From NCBI GenBank assembly GCA_963759875.1, contig CAVXBB010000015.1, forward strand, positions 868,001 to 932,000: DNA of 64,000 bases. The letters are read 5' to 3'. Origin of the DNA: JAFAGX01 sp963759875. GTDB lineage: Bacteria > Acidobacteriota > Terriglobia > Terriglobales > Acidobacteriaceae. The notes under the pieces were generated by a model. It had not been told where the DNA came from and ran no database searches. It was given only the letters and a program-made list of their open reading frames with translations. Shown one piece after another: positions 23,052 to 32,096 of this stretch (the stretch's first letter is position 1; every line of letters begins with the position of its first letter). The translations under genes were made by a program, and so were the position numbers.

Positions 23052-23603
23052 GCCACGGTGCAAGTCATCAAGCAATACCAATAGCAAAGGAGAAAGTGAG
23101 AGGTTGTCCACGATCTCATTATTACGCAACATTTCCAACAGTTCTCCGCGTTTGAACCACTTAACGGAGATCACTTCGTTCTCGTCAATGGGCCGATCCA
23201 GCGGTTCTATATCATCTGCTAGAAAGATCGTGAATTTCTGATTACTACAGCCATATGACGCATAGCAGTCAAGAAGGTGTTTAATTGATTTTGCACGGTA
23301 TCCAGCTTCCTCAGCTAATTCTCGGATCGCTGCACTTTCAGGCGTCTCGCCAACTTCAACCCCCCCCGAGGGAATGGCCCATACATGTTTGCCAATAATG
23401 AACCGATATTGATGTAGCAATAGAAACTCATCATTCTGCCGAACGACGATTCCCACCGCCGGACGCTCAAAGTTAATAGTGTAAAAGGTGTGGTGGTCGC
23501 CACTGGGCAATATCACGTCTTGCTCCAGAATATTGAACCATGGATTAGAGTGCAGGCGACCCTTAATAGTGGCAGACCAAGTCTTTGGGTCCTGAGTTGT
23601 CAT
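23040..23603 (-). CDS. NUDIX hydrolase, ADP-ribose pyrophosphatase-like
   Basis: 187-aa protein with a full Nudix box: GGVEVGETPESAAIRELAEE followed by A-G-Y, matching G-x5-E-x7-R-E-x2-E-E-x-G. The surroundings (WSATIKGRLHSNPWFNILEQ, VWAIPSGGVE) resemble ADP-ribose/nucleotide-sugar pyrophosphatases. The last gene of a leftward five-gene operon, it overlaps the oxidoreductase gene by 4 bp. It may hydrolyse nucleotide-linked intermediates; the substrate is unknown. Confidence 0.85.
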   Translation of the reverse strand: MTTQDPKTWSATIKGRLHSNPWFNILEQDVILPSGDHHTFYTINFERPAVGIVVRQNDEFLLLHQYRFIIGKHVWAIPSGGVEVGETPESAAIRELAEEAGYRAKSIKHLLDCYASYGCSNQKFTIFLADDIEPLDRPIDENEVISVKWFKRGELLEMLRNNEIVDNLSLSPLLLVLLDDLHRGSRE

Positions 23604-24532
23604 TTTCGTGCAATCTCATTACAGTGGCGCATTTGATCTATCAGTTGCTGAGTACAAAAAGCATCTTGGAATGTGCATTCGATCAGGTGGGGAGCATTAT
23701 TGGCAACAGCGTGAAGGAATTGAGCGGTCTCTTTGAAAAAAATGTCCTCCATGTCGTTGCTTTGCAAAGTTCCGTCGATCGTATTTGAAGTTAGACGTAA
23801 ATCCCACCCGCTCAGATCAAGTCCTCCTTCGGCCGTGATAATTCTGAAACCGATATGCTTCTCTTGTGCTTCGCAACTGTAGAAGATAGAAGCGAGACAA
23901 CCCTTCTTAAACGAAAGTGTTGCCGCACAAGTCAATATCGGAGCTGCATTGCCACAACAAGTGCTGATCGTCGTGACCTCGCCTACCAGGTACCGACACA
24001 TATCGATGATGTGAGTAGCCTGTTCATTCAGTGGCCCACCAGATTCTTCTATATCCAACCACCATGGCACACCGTACTTGCGCCCCACCCAATAAGCGGA
24101 AATGCCCAATAAGCAGCATTGGTTAATCATGCTTCGGGCATACTGAACCGACGAGCGATACCGATTCATGTAACCAACCGCATGTATAACAGGCCTAGCG
24201 GCGAGTGCTTCAAGGATTGGCAGAGCTGCAGCGGCAGAGATTCCGATCGGCTTCTCGACAAAGAATGGAACGCCAGCGGATATTGCACCTAACTCCACAT
24301 TCCCCCGCTGCCCCGGCGGGGTGCAGATAAAGATAGCATCGAGCTTCGAGTAAGGTAGCTCTTCAGGTTTTGCGAGCACGCGACAGCCAGAGTAATTTTT
24401 CGCAAGCTCTTCGGCTCTCACAACGTTGGAATCACAAGCCAGAGTCGGGTTAATACCAGCCTGCTTGCATGAGCGGGCCCTCTCGTTCCCCATGCGTCCA
24501 GATCCGACTATAGCGATACGAAGGGAACTCAT
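23600..24532 (-). CDS. Gfo/Idh/MocA-family oxidoreductase
   Basis: About 310 aa from ATG 24532, which overlaps the previous gene by 4 bp; an in-frame ATG at 24610 would lie well inside that gene. Rossmann start LRIAIVGSGRMGNERA, then FICTPPGQRG, the catalytic EKPIG motif (VPFFVEKPIGIS), and GGPLNEQATHIIDMCRYLVG in the second domain. Such enzymes oxidise sugars or inositols with NAD(P). In this operon it may be a cyclitol or sugar dehydrogenase. Confidence 0.85.
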   Translation of the reverse strand: MSSLRIAIVGSGRMGNERARSCKQAGINPTLACDSNVVRAEELAKNYSGCRVLAKPEELPYSKLDAIFICTPPGQRGNVELGAISAGVPFFVEKPIGISAAAALPILEALAARPVIHAVGYMNRYRSSVQYARSMINQCCLLGISAYWVGRKYGVPWWLDIEESGGPLNEQATHIIDMCRYLVGEVTTISTCCGNAAPILTCAATLSFKKGCLASIFYSCEAQEKHIGFRIITAEGGLDLSGWDLRLTSNTIDGTLQSNDMEDIFFKETAQFLHAVANNAPHLIECTFQDAFCTQQLIDQMRHCNEIARK

Positions 24533-25767
24533 GGCTGAGTGTTGTCGGGCATGGGATGGCTTACTATGTCTCGGACCAGATCCGGCACATCTTCCATTGC
24601 TTTTATCCATGGGTGCGCAGCGACTGCCACTGAAAGTTGCTGTGCATCTCGGCTACAAACCGCCTCTGCGGCAAGTCTCTCATAACTGACGAATGACTCA
24701 AGCGTCTCTTGAATTCTTAATGGGCCAGGAGAAGTGCTTTTACATGCTACCCACGTGCCGGCGTGATTCTCGTGCGGAACTTCAACTACATCGAAGTTCT
24801 GATCGCCAACTGAAAGAAAACATGGTATCCCGGCAGGTTGCCCCGCGCATCCCAAAATAAAAGGTCCAATCGCATCTGTGTACCAAGGCGCCGGACGTCT
24901 GGAAAGTGTCCTTGTGATTTCCTGTCGATTTCCATTACGGTAGACTTGAAATGCATCGCTGGCAAGTCGAAGCAAGACACTTGCCCTCGGAGGATGGGTT
25001 CGTTGTTCCTCAAGCATCTGTATTGACTCATAATGTAGACGCAAATATTTGAGAGGAATGCCGCCGCAAGAGCGAATCAAATCTCCGCTCGGAAACTCGG
25101 AGCTGCCTAGTCGCGTAGACGCGTATTCATCTATCAGGTTCCGAGATCCAAGAGACAAGCTATGAAACCACCCGATGTGGTTTATCCCGGAATAGGAAAA
25201 ATGAACCTCCGACGGGGGAACGTGCAAAGATTCACATACATTCTTCAGTGTTGTCCAGGGCAACTCACAAATGCCTGCGATTCTCAACTGAGGAAAACTA
25301 TGACATACCAAGCGTGTTAATAAGCTAACTGGCGAAGATACCATCAGTATAAATGCTTCTGGACACACGAAACCAACTAACGCCATTAGTCTCTTGATGA
25401 TAGGCCACGCCCGCCATGCAGCCGATAATCCTCCAAGGCCAAGGCCTTCGTCCCCGCAGAGTCGGTGACGAAGCGGAAATGTTTCGTCAAACAAGCGTCC
25501 CGATAGCGCCCCGATTCTCGGTTGAACGATAACGAGGTCCGAACCCGAGAGAGCTTTGCCGATCTCTTTGGAATTCGTCCGATAACAATTAACTGAAATG
25601 TTGCTCTTCCGAAGAACGATCTTTGAGGCTCTCCTTACCGCGGCTAGTTTGACCTCGGAACGGCCAACGAGGCGAAACTCTAGTTTAGGAAGATCGTGTT
25701 GCGTTGCAAGAAAATCGAAGAGCGTCGGAGTACTATGAGCACTTCCTCCGAGAACTGTGACGATCAT
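24529..25767 (-). CDS. GH4-like NAD-dependent glycosidase
   Basis: 412-aa protein with the GH4 layout: N-terminal MIVTVLGGSAHSTPTLFDFL, NAD region FRLVGRSEVKLAAVRRAS, the motif GDEGLGLGGLSAAWR in place of the usual E-T-x-G-x-G-G, AGICELPWTTLKN with the expected metal-binding Cys, and YSGINHIGWFHSL. GH4 enzymes cleave glycosides by an NAD-dependent oxidation-elimination route. In this pathway setting it may instead act as an oxidoreductase. The operon overlaps are 4 bp on both sides. Confidence 0.75.
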   Translation of the reverse strand: MIVTVLGGSAHSTPTLFDFLATQHDLPKLEFRLVGRSEVKLAAVRRASKIVLRKSNISVNCYRTNSKEIGKALSGSDLVIVQPRIGALSGRLFDETFPLRHRLCGDEGLGLGGLSAAWRAWPIIKRLMALVGFVCPEAFILMVSSPVSLLTRLVCHSFPQLRIAGICELPWTTLKNVCESLHVPPSEVHFSYSGINHIGWFHSLSLGSRNLIDEYASTRLGSSEFPSGDLIRSCGGIPLKYLRLHYESIQMLEEQRTHPPRASVLLRLASDAFQVYRNGNRQEITRTLSRRPAPWYTDAIGPFILGCAGQPAGIPCFLSVGDQNFDVVEVPHENHAGTWVACKSTSPGPLRIQETLESFVSYERLAAEAVCSRDAQQLSVAVAAHPWIKAMEDVPDLVRDIVSHPMPDNTQP

Positions 25768-26813
25768 GCGTTTCCCGCCAACAACTTGTGCGCATAAGTG
25801 GCCGCTCCTTGCAGGCAGGTCTCTTCGGAAGCCCGACCAAGATGAACAAGTTCAGGGAGTAATGGTGATACGACTGAGTACTTCGAGGCTTCCGCGATAA
25901 GGGAACGCAGGATCTGCAGATATATGCTTCCAAGGACCAGAGCGAAACCGCCGATGACGATTATTTTCTCAATCCCTGCTCCTATCGCTACGGATAGAAG
26001 CGACAACGCAAGGGGTCGCGTGCTGCTTTTCAGAACGGATATCGCCCATTCATCGCCCGCACAGATCGCGGGTACAATGTGACACTCGTTTGACAGGTTT
26101 TCCGGACTACCACCGAAGCGACGTGCACACTGCGAATGCGCAAATTCGTTGCCATGCAATTTTGCTTGTTTGCGAGCTGTGCGCTCGACACCACGTCCCG
26201 AAGCAATAGCACCCAGGTGTCCTATGGCACCGCAATCGCAAGTAAGCGCTTCTGGGCTGGTGTCGACCACAATATGTCCGATCTCGCCGGCGTAAGGGGG
26301 ATCGTCAATGACGCCTGCCGCAGTCTCTCGATCGTAAATCTTGCTTCCAATACCGCTGCTAACCGTGACAACCATGAAACGCCTGGTTAAAGTCTCCGTA
26401 CTAAGGTGGAAAGCAGCAGCCGAGACATCGTTTATGAGATATACGGGTCGGTTCAGTCGCTCTTCAAGCTCAGCACAAACATCCGGAAAATCAGTTGCCG
26501 ACCCCAACATCGTTGGGGCTTGGAGAATGTGTCGATGAGAGCCAATGGGTCCGGGAAATGCAACAATCACCGGTGCTTGGCGAGCCAAGGTCGACGAAAC
26601 CATTCGCTCGTATGCGTATATTCTCGAGAAAAGGTCCCGCCACAGAAAATTAGAATCGTGACCGCCGAGAAAGTTGGGGGTGCGCTCTTTCTTGATGTGT
26701 TGGAGGCGTCCGTTCGCGTCGACCACGCCAGAACGAAAATACGTTCCGCCGAGATCGCAGGCCATTGCCTGCATTTCTCCCGAGTTTCTTAACATTTCCT
26801 TAGTGAGCAACAT
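25764..26813 (-). CDS. ROK-family sugar/cyclitol kinase
   Basis: About 349 aa from ATG 26813 (25 bp after the preceding gene; upstream ATGs would overlap it). It has MACDLGGTYFRSGVVDANGR (ATP phosphate loop), VIVAFPGPIGS, the D-V-S-A-A-A region (LINDVSAAAFHL) and GIGSKIY. The ROK zinc signature is altered: CDCGAIGHLGAIASGRG has His where the family usually has Cys. The acarbose 7-kinase AcbM is also of ROK type, so this could phosphorylate a C7 cyclitol; a hexose kinase is the alternative. Confidence 0.82.
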   Translation of the reverse strand: MLLTKEMLRNSGEMQAMACDLGGTYFRSGVVDANGRLQHIKKERTPNFLGGHDSNFLWRDLFSRIYAYERMVSSTLARQAPVIVAFPGPIGSHRHILQAPTMLGSATDFPDVCAELEERLNRPVYLINDVSAAAFHLSTETLTRRFMVVTVSSGIGSKIYDRETAAGVIDDPPYAGEIGHIVVDTSPEALTCDCGAIGHLGAIASGRGVERTARKQAKLHGNEFAHSQCARRFGGSPENLSNECHIVPAICAGDEWAISVLKSSTRPLALSLLSVAIGAGIEKIIVIGGFALVLGSIYLQILRSLIAEASKYSVVSPLLPELVHLGRASEETCLQGAATYAHKLLAGNA

Positions 26814-26838
26814 TTGGTTACTCAAGGCAGTGCGTAAG

Positions 26839-28077
26839 TTAATTTCGTTCAGTAACAAGCCTCGAAAACAATTGCTCCAACGCGCGAGCCATTTTTGGAG
26901 CCTGGAACTGTCCGTCAAACCGCTGCCGCGCCCTCTGTCCCAATGATTTAGCGAACTCAGGGTTGCGAATAATCCGCAACAGTGCCTGTGTTAAGGCCTG
27001 CACATTATCTGGCGGTACCATCAGGGCGGTATAGCCATCTTCAACCAGATCTGTGATACCGCCGACGTTTGTTACAACAGCTGGCAAACCCAGGGCCATG
27101 CTTTCGTGGATTGCAATGGGAGAGGAGTCCCTAAGACTGGCATGCACGTGAATGTCAATTGCTCCAAAAACGTCAGCGCTCGGACCTGGGTAGCCGCCTA
27201 TGCGGATCCGACTTCCAATCCCAAGCCGATCAGCCCGGGATCGCAACTGATCAACGTATCGCTGGTCGCTAGCGTATCCGCAGAACAGAAATGCGATTCC
27301 AGGTTCTTGCTGCAGCACATAGTGAGCAGCATCGAGTAGGACGTTGTGTCCCTTATAAGGAACCAGCCGACTTACTTGGCCAACAACGGTCAACTTTGGA
27401 TCGGTCGGGAGGTCGAAAAAACGCCTTACATCTCTTCGTGATTTTTCAGGAACGGGGCAGAAGATGCCGTTGGGAATCACAGTAGTGCGTGGATGCTTGC
27501 GAAGGAGCCACCGCTGAAGTTCATTGATGGCATACTGTGAATCCGAGATTACTGCATCGACTTGCGAAAGCATTGTTTGACCAATCGCATAGCGAACGGG
27601 GGTGGCCCACATCTCGTCCCACCCATATGAGGTCGTAACAACCGCTGCGACCCCCGCTGTGCGACCTGCAAGCAGACCGAAGAGGGTTGCGTAGTTTGGG
27701 CGAGCATCGACGACGTCGATGCCGTGATCTCGAATGAACCTGGTCAGCTGATTCATTACCCTGCAAAAGGATTTCGAATCTTCCCACAAAAGGGACAGCC
27801 CAGTTTGTTTTCGTCGTCTCGCAATGCGCGGCTCTTCGTCAAGGTGCATGACAGGAATATGGTGGCGGTCAAAATGAGGTTTCATCAGGCCAAATGGACA
27901 CAGCTCTGCATGCTCAGGCTGTGTCAACGCCAATACAATATGCTCGAAACGGTCACGATCCACAGCGCGTGCAAAGTTGAGTAATCGACTCTCATCACCA
28001 CCCATGGTCAGATTGGTTACGACGGACAACACACGTAATTTAGACCTAACCATCAGAGGCTCAGCTGCATGGGCCAA
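26839..28077 (-). CDS. GT4 glycosyltransferase
   Basis: 412-aa GT-B enzyme. N-terminal acceptor domain: LRVLSVVTNLTMGGDESRLL. The C-terminal donor domain has VVGQVSRLVPYKGHNVLLDA, the S-P-I-A-I-H-E-S-M-A-L-G-L-P motif with the conserved Glu pair, and the tail NVGGITDLVEDGYTALMVPP. It is the first gene of the leftward operon; start ATG 28077 (or the internal ATG at 28053). It probably transfers a sugar onto the cluster product. Confidence 0.88.
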   Translation of the reverse strand: MAHAAEPLMVRSKLRVLSVVTNLTMGGDESRLLNFARAVDRDRFEHIVLALTQPEHAELCPFGLMKPHFDRHHIPVMHLDEEPRIARRRKQTGLSLLWEDSKSFCRVMNQLTRFIRDHGIDVVDARPNYATLFGLLAGRTAGVAAVVTTSYGWDEMWATPVRYAIGQTMLSQVDAVISDSQYAINELQRWLLRKHPRTTVIPNGIFCPVPEKSRRDVRRFFDLPTDPKLTVVGQVSRLVPYKGHNVLLDAAHYVLQQEPGIAFLFCGYASDQRYVDQLRSRADRLGIGSRIRIGGYPGPSADVFGAIDIHVHASLRDSSPIAIHESMALGLPAVVTNVGGITDLVEDGYTALMVPPDNVQALTQALLRIIRNPEFAKSLGQRARQRFDGQFQAPKMARALEQLFSRLVTERN

Positions 28078-28251
28078 CCGAACCGGTGTATTTTAGCGCA
28101 AATTTGAAATACCCTAAGGAGTAATTATTACTGGTATCTCTTAACCTTCAGCGAAGGTAATCCCCTAGATCCTCCGTTTCGCGTTGGTGATAATGCTATA
28201 GTCGTTAAGAACTGTGTTAGAATTCCGGCTGTTAATTTTGCGGTGTTCACC
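28078..28251. promoter_or_regulatory. Divergent promoter region of the cyclitol cluster
   Basis: An AT-rich 174-bp gap between the leftward glycosyltransferase operon and the rightward methyltransferase operon must hold both promoters. No clear palindrome was seen. Confidence 0.45.
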
Positions 28252-29145
28252 ATGACTAGGGACACCTTCATTTCCACTAGGTGTTTCCTTTGCGACACGG
28301 CCCCGGACCGCGTTCTATGGTATGAAAAAGGCTACAGCGGGCTGAGTTGTGCCAGCTGTGGGATGCTCTATACAGACCGGCAGGGAGCCGAGCTTCTGGC
28401 TGATCCCACGATTGAGCATCACCACCAGAAGTTCTACTCATTACCAGCGAAAATAAAAGCTAGTTGGATGGCTAAGAATTGCCCTTCTGGCCGCTTATTG
28501 GAAATTGGGTGCGGAAGAGGGTTTTTCCTAGATGCGGCGCGAGCGTATGGCTACACAGTTTGTGGCATTGAGCCCAACGCTTCTCTTGCCAAGGCAGCAA
28601 GCGAAGAATTTGGTTTTGAAGTCGAACAGAGCTTTTTCGAGAATAGTCGATTACCTCGATCGTATTTTGACGTGGTTTACCATTGTGATCTGCTCGTGCA
28701 TTTTACGCAACCTCTCCGACAGATAGAGAGAATGTGCTCGTTCCTGCGTCCAGGAGGGGTCCTCTGCTTTGAAGTCGGGATCTTGGGCGGCATATCACCG
28801 ATCTGGTACAGCCTGATAGGCGAACTAGGATTGGGGCAACACCTTTGGCTCTATTCCGACCGTGCATTGAAGAAGTTATTTAACCAATCGGATCTCAACG
28901 TCGAAAAAGTTCAGCGATTCGGTTTAGCCCCGGAGGTGATACTTGGAAGAGTTGTTGGAGTTTTTTGCCATCGAATACTAAAGCCATTTTTTCGAGCCGC
29001 ACAGCCTTTAGGAATACTCCCTGCACCCGAGGTGGCCCAGGAGTTAGAGTGGACTTCCTTGAATTTTTTAAGATATAGCATCGGATACTATGCTCCGCGA
29101 GTCGGTCCCCAGACGCTGTTTGTGGTAGCACGTCCGACAAAATAA
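28252..29145 (+). CDS. Class I SAM methyltransferase with zinc-ribbon N-terminus
   Basis: About 297 aa from ATG 28252 (a GTG at 28243 is in frame). N-terminal Cys pairs CFLCD and CASCG form a zinc ribbon. The SAM-binding loop is LLEIGCGRGFFLDAARAYGY (about 80-100) with GIEPN, then a D-V-V-Y-H-C-D motif. The UbiG-like fold suggests O- or C-methylation of a sugar or cyclitol. The next gene starts at the stop codon. Confidence 0.85.
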   Translation: MTRDTFISTRCFLCDTAPDRVLWYEKGYSGLSCASCGMLYTDRQGAELLADPTIEHHHQKFYSLPAKIKASWMAKNCPSGRLLEIGCGRGFFLDAARAYGYTVCGIEPNASLAKAASEEFGFEVEQSFFENSRLPRSYFDVVYHCDLLVHFTQPLRQIERMCSFLRPGGVLCFEVGILGGISPIWYSLIGELGLGQHLWLYSDRALKKLFNQSDLNVEKVQRFGLAPEVILGRVVGVFCHRILKPFFRAAQPLGILPAPEVAQELEWTSLNFLRYSIGYYAPRVGPQTLFVVARPTK

Positions 29146-30083
29146 TGCGTCCACTACTCAGCGGTCAGGTCGTTACGGTTACCGGCGGAGGCGGTTTCAT
29201 TGGCGGCTACGTCATCGCTGCATTGTTAGAGCACGGAGCGACTGTGCGCGCCTTGATGGGCGCTCCTGGTCAGAAGATGGGGGCGGCTCCTTCAGGGGTT
29301 CGTACTGCAGTAGCTGACATCTGCGAAACAACAAAGATCACAGACCTTTTGAAAGGCGCCGAGACTATCGTACATTTGGCAGGGGGCGCATCAGTAAGAG
29401 AATCATTTGCCGAAACGACTGAATATCACAGAGTACACGTGCGCGGGACCGAAAACGTCTTGCACGCTGCGCGAGCTAGTAGGGTTAAGCGCTTTGTGTA
29501 TCTCTCGTCCGCAGAAGTTTACGGACAACCCGTGACGGAGTTGGTCGGCGAAGATCACCCGTTGGCTCCGCGATCTCCATACGGAGATGCAAAGAGTAAG
29601 GCGGAGAGGCTTGTTCAAACGTTCGCTGCTTGCAGCGATACTGACTTTGTGATCCTACGCGCATTCTCAGTCTATGGTCCCGGGATGTCTTCTCAATCTG
29701 TCCTCGGGACTGTACTCTGCCAAGCACGGAGCAAAGATTGCATCTGGCTTCACGACCTACAACCAATCAGGGACTATTGTTACGCTCGGGACTTAGCTGA
29801 TGCAGTCCTACTCTCATGTGCCGCCGACTTCCGCCTCAACTGTATTTTGAACATCGGCACTGGGATAGGAACAAGCGTTGCCGAATTGGCTGTCTTAACA
29901 CTCGAAGTTTGCGGTCGTACTATTCCAGTCCAGGAGATCAAGGACAAAGAACGTCCCTCTGGAACCGAAGTATACAGACTCATAGCTAACAACTCCTTAG
30001 TTCGTCAGACCCTTGGCTGGAAGCCAAGAACCCGGTTGCGCAACGGGTTAAAGGCGACTGCTTTGCACGTTACCTGCCCATGA
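29145..30083 (+). CDS. NAD-dependent sugar epimerase/dehydratase (extended SDR)
   Basis: 312-aa extended SDR: VTVTGGGGFIGGYVIAALLE, IVHLAGGASVRESFAET, YLSSAEVYGQP, catalytic YGDAK (Tyr/Lys). It resembles UDP-glucose 4-epimerase or dTDP-glucose dehydratase relatives. It overlaps the methyltransferase by 1 bp and the following SDR by 4 bp, so all are one transcription unit. Confidence 0.88.
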   Translation: MRPLLSGQVVTVTGGGGFIGGYVIAALLEHGATVRALMGAPGQKMGAAPSGVRTAVADICETTKITDLLKGAETIVHLAGGASVRESFAETTEYHRVHVRGTENVLHAARASRVKRFVYLSSAEVYGQPVTELVGEDHPLAPRSPYGDAKSKAERLVQTFAACSDTDFVILRAFSVYGPGMSSQSVLGTVLCQARSKDCIWLHDLQPIRDYCYARDLADAVLLSCAADFRLNCILNIGTGIGTSVAELAVLTLEVCGRTIPVQEIKDKERPSGTEVYRLIANNSLVRQTLGWKPRTRLRNGLKATALHVTCP

Positions 30084-31126
30084 ATCGCGTGCTTATTACT
30101 GGAGCTCAGGGCTTTGTAGGGCGGTACCTTGTAAGCCATTTGCTTACCGCTGATGGACGAGCGAAGATCTTTGGTGTCGGACGTTCCCCATCACTACAGC
30201 ATGTATTCACACATAAAGTGCGCCTTGGGAGATTCGAAATTCCAGCGCCCCTGCCTGCAGAATTAAGACTCCCAAGTTCAGATTGCTACGGATATGCCCA
30301 AGTCGATATCCGCCAGAAAAGCCAGATGGTCGCAGTTCTTCGAGAATTTCAACCCAATATCATCATTCACTTGGCATCTTCCCTTCGCGGCACCGAAAGC
30401 CATTCCTGCTTTGAAACAAATGTTGGGGGAACCAGCACCGTTATCGAGGCGATTGCGGAGACAGGCTTAGTGCTTGAAAAACTCGTGATCGGATCGAGTG
30501 GTGCTGTTTACGGTCAGGTTGACCCGACTGAATTACCTTTGGAGGAAACAAGCCCATCTCTGCCCATCGATGCTTATGGCCTGAGCAAACTCGGGTCCGA
30601 GAACGTTTCCAGAGAGTTAGCGACACGCCACAATATTCCAATTATTTGGGTTCGGCTCTTCAACTTGGTTGGTGCGGGTCAGCAAGAGTCACATGTGTGC
30701 GGGAGACTCGCCAGCCAGATTGCATCCGTGGCATTAGGTATTTCACCTCCTATGATGAGGGTTAAATCGCTGGAAACTACTCGCGATTTTATCGATGTGC
30801 GCGACGTTGCCGCTGGTATCGAGTTTCTGACCCGGAATGGAATCCCGGGTCTGATCTATAACCTAGCCTCGGGAGTGGAGACGTCGATCTCGAGCGCTTT
30901 AGGAATATTCCTCAACCTCGGTGGATTGTCCAGCATAAGAATCGAGAAAGTAGAAGGAGAAGTAGAAGCGTTCCGGCACTTTGCCTCAGTTAATCGAATC
31001 ACGGCTTTAGGATTCGAAACCAAATACGATTTTAAGGACAGCGCGAGAGATGTACTAAATTACTATCTGAAAGAAGTTGCGCAGACTGTGCATCCATCCG
31101 GTACCAGTGGCCGTCAAGGCAAGTAA
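30080..31126 (+). CDS. NAD-dependent epimerase (extended SDR) with rearranged 3' end
   Basis: 348-aa extended SDR: VLITGAQGFVGRYLVSHLLT, IIHLASSLRGTESH, VIGSSGAVYGQVDP, catalytic YGLSK. It resembles GDP-mannose dehydratase/reductases. Its last codons and stop (from about 31100) are read from the inverted annealase fragment (P-S-G-T-S-G-R-Q-G-K). In the pre-inversion arrangement the gene would end six codons later in G-N-Q-S-A-K, so the C-terminus has changed by a few residues only. Confidence 0.85.
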   Translation: MNRVLITGAQGFVGRYLVSHLLTADGRAKIFGVGRSPSLQHVFTHKVRLGRFEIPAPLPAELRLPSSDCYGYAQVDIRQKSQMVAVLREFQPNIIIHLASSLRGTESHSCFETNVGGTSTVIEAIAETGLVLEKLVIGSSGAVYGQVDPTELPLEETSPSLPIDAYGLSKLGSENVSRELATRHNIPIIWVRLFNLVGAGQQESHVCGRLASQIASVALGISPPMMRVKSLETTRDFIDVRDVAAGIEFLTRNGIPGLIYNLASGVETSISSALGIFLNLGGLSSIRIEKVEGEVEAFRHFASVNRITALGFETKYDFKDSARDVLNYYLKEVAQTVHPSGTSGRQGK

Positions 31127-31352
31127 GCTCTCCTCTGCAAACGGAGAGTCCATACCGGGTCGTCAATTGTTTTAATGACATCAGGAGACCGGCAGAAAGC
31201 TCGCCCCAAAGGTCCTCCGCAAAACGCCTGTTGACCCGAAAACTGGGTGAGGTTGCGTCCATAGTTATTCCTCCACAGATCTGTGCCTTCGGAGTTAATT
31301 GCTGTTTTATGTCTCGGGTGCGATATTTCAGCAGGCAATAAGCATAGTCCAT
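31101..31352 (-). pseudogene. N-terminal fragment of the second annealase-like gene
   Basis: The reverse frame from ATG 31352 (or 31262) reads FRVNRRFAEDLWGELSAGLL, RYGLSVCRGELTCLDGHWY. This matches the layout of residues 28-73 of the 9363 protein at about 30% identity. It stops being homologous after the WY at 31101. The missing rest is the C-terminal part at 34142-34714 on the other strand. Together they make one gene split by an inversion. Confidence 0.75.
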
Positions 31353-31362
31353 TATGGACTAT
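31344..31362. promoter_or_regulatory. 19-bp palindrome of the second cassette
   Basis: ATAGTCCAT-T-ATGGACTAT is a perfect inverted repeat. Its two arms contain the divergent ATG codons at 31352 (annealase fragment) and 31354 (XRE gene). Position and logic equal the 28-bp palindrome at 9349-9376, but the sequence is different, matching the different XRE protein. Confidence 0.7.
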
Positions 31363-31611
31363 TTTAATACCTTCTGGAGTATTATCAAGCGGAATATTCA
31401 AATCCGACTCGACCCGAATGCGATTGGGCATCGCATCCGAGAGATCCGCGGTTTAGATTTGACGCAAGTGGAATTAGGCAAAGTCCTGGGAATCACACAA
31501 GCGCAGTTGTCGAAATTCGAGAAGGGTCAGCGATTACCCACCCTGGAAGTTTTGCTAAAGTTGCGGATGTTCTCTGGGAAATCCATCGACTGGATTATTA
31601 CCGGCGAGTAG
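31354..31611 (+). CDS. XRE-family repressor of the second cassette
   Basis: 85-aa Cro/C1-type HTH protein: GHRIREIRGLDLTQVELGKV, LGITQAQLSKFEKGQRLPT, tail KSIDWIITGE. About 45% identical by eye to 9092-9313, with the same I-D-W-I ending. The only in-frame start is the ATG at 31354 inside the palindrome. It probably represses the (now split) annealase gene. Confidence 0.82.
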   Translation: MDYFNTFWSIIKRNIQIRLDPNAIGHRIREIRGLDLTQVELGKVLGITQAQLSKFEKGQRLPTLEVLLKLRMFSGKSIDWIITGE

Positions 31612-31699
31612 TTTTCCTGAGCCGGCCATAAACCCACTCCTCAACCCCTCAACCAGAATACAGTCAGCACTTCTGCAGATGGGTTAGGTATCCGCTTGA

Positions 31700-32096
31700 C
31701 CACGCACCAAGTCCGCTTGTTTGTTTTAAGCTGAATCGCAGATCCGCACGCACAGCGGTGTAATCGTTGATAGCAGCTGATTGCGAGTACGCGAACCTTA
31801 ACGAATTGAAGATCGTCGCAACCTACTCTGACGCTGCAATCAGCGGACTCACATTGAGAAAGCGTCCGGGACTTCAAAAGTTGTTGAAGGACGTTGCCGC
31901 TGATGTGCCTTTTCGAGCAATTTTGGTTTATGACGTAAGTCGGTGGGGCCGATTTCAGGACACTGACGAATCAGCTTATTTCTCCTCCGTACCAAATCGT
32001 ATAACGGCAACGGTCCTTCTCGAAGAAGCTCAGTGTAAAGGCTCAAGGCAGCATCTCGGTCGATGTCGATACGCGTACCGGATTTGGGGTAAGTAA
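31700..32096 (+). pseudogene. Serine recombinase N-terminal fragment
   Basis: The frame from 31767 has NELKIVATYSDAAISGLTLR, KRPGLQKLLKDVAADVPFRA, then ILVYDVSRWGRFQDTDESAY. This is the resolvase/invertase catalytic domain (the Y-S-D-x-x-x-S-G and D-V-S-R-W-G-R motifs). The expected N-terminus with the nucleophilic Ser is damaged, and after ESAYF the frame loses homology; the large C-terminal domain is missing. It lies in the inverted segment next to the XRE gene. Confidence 0.75.
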
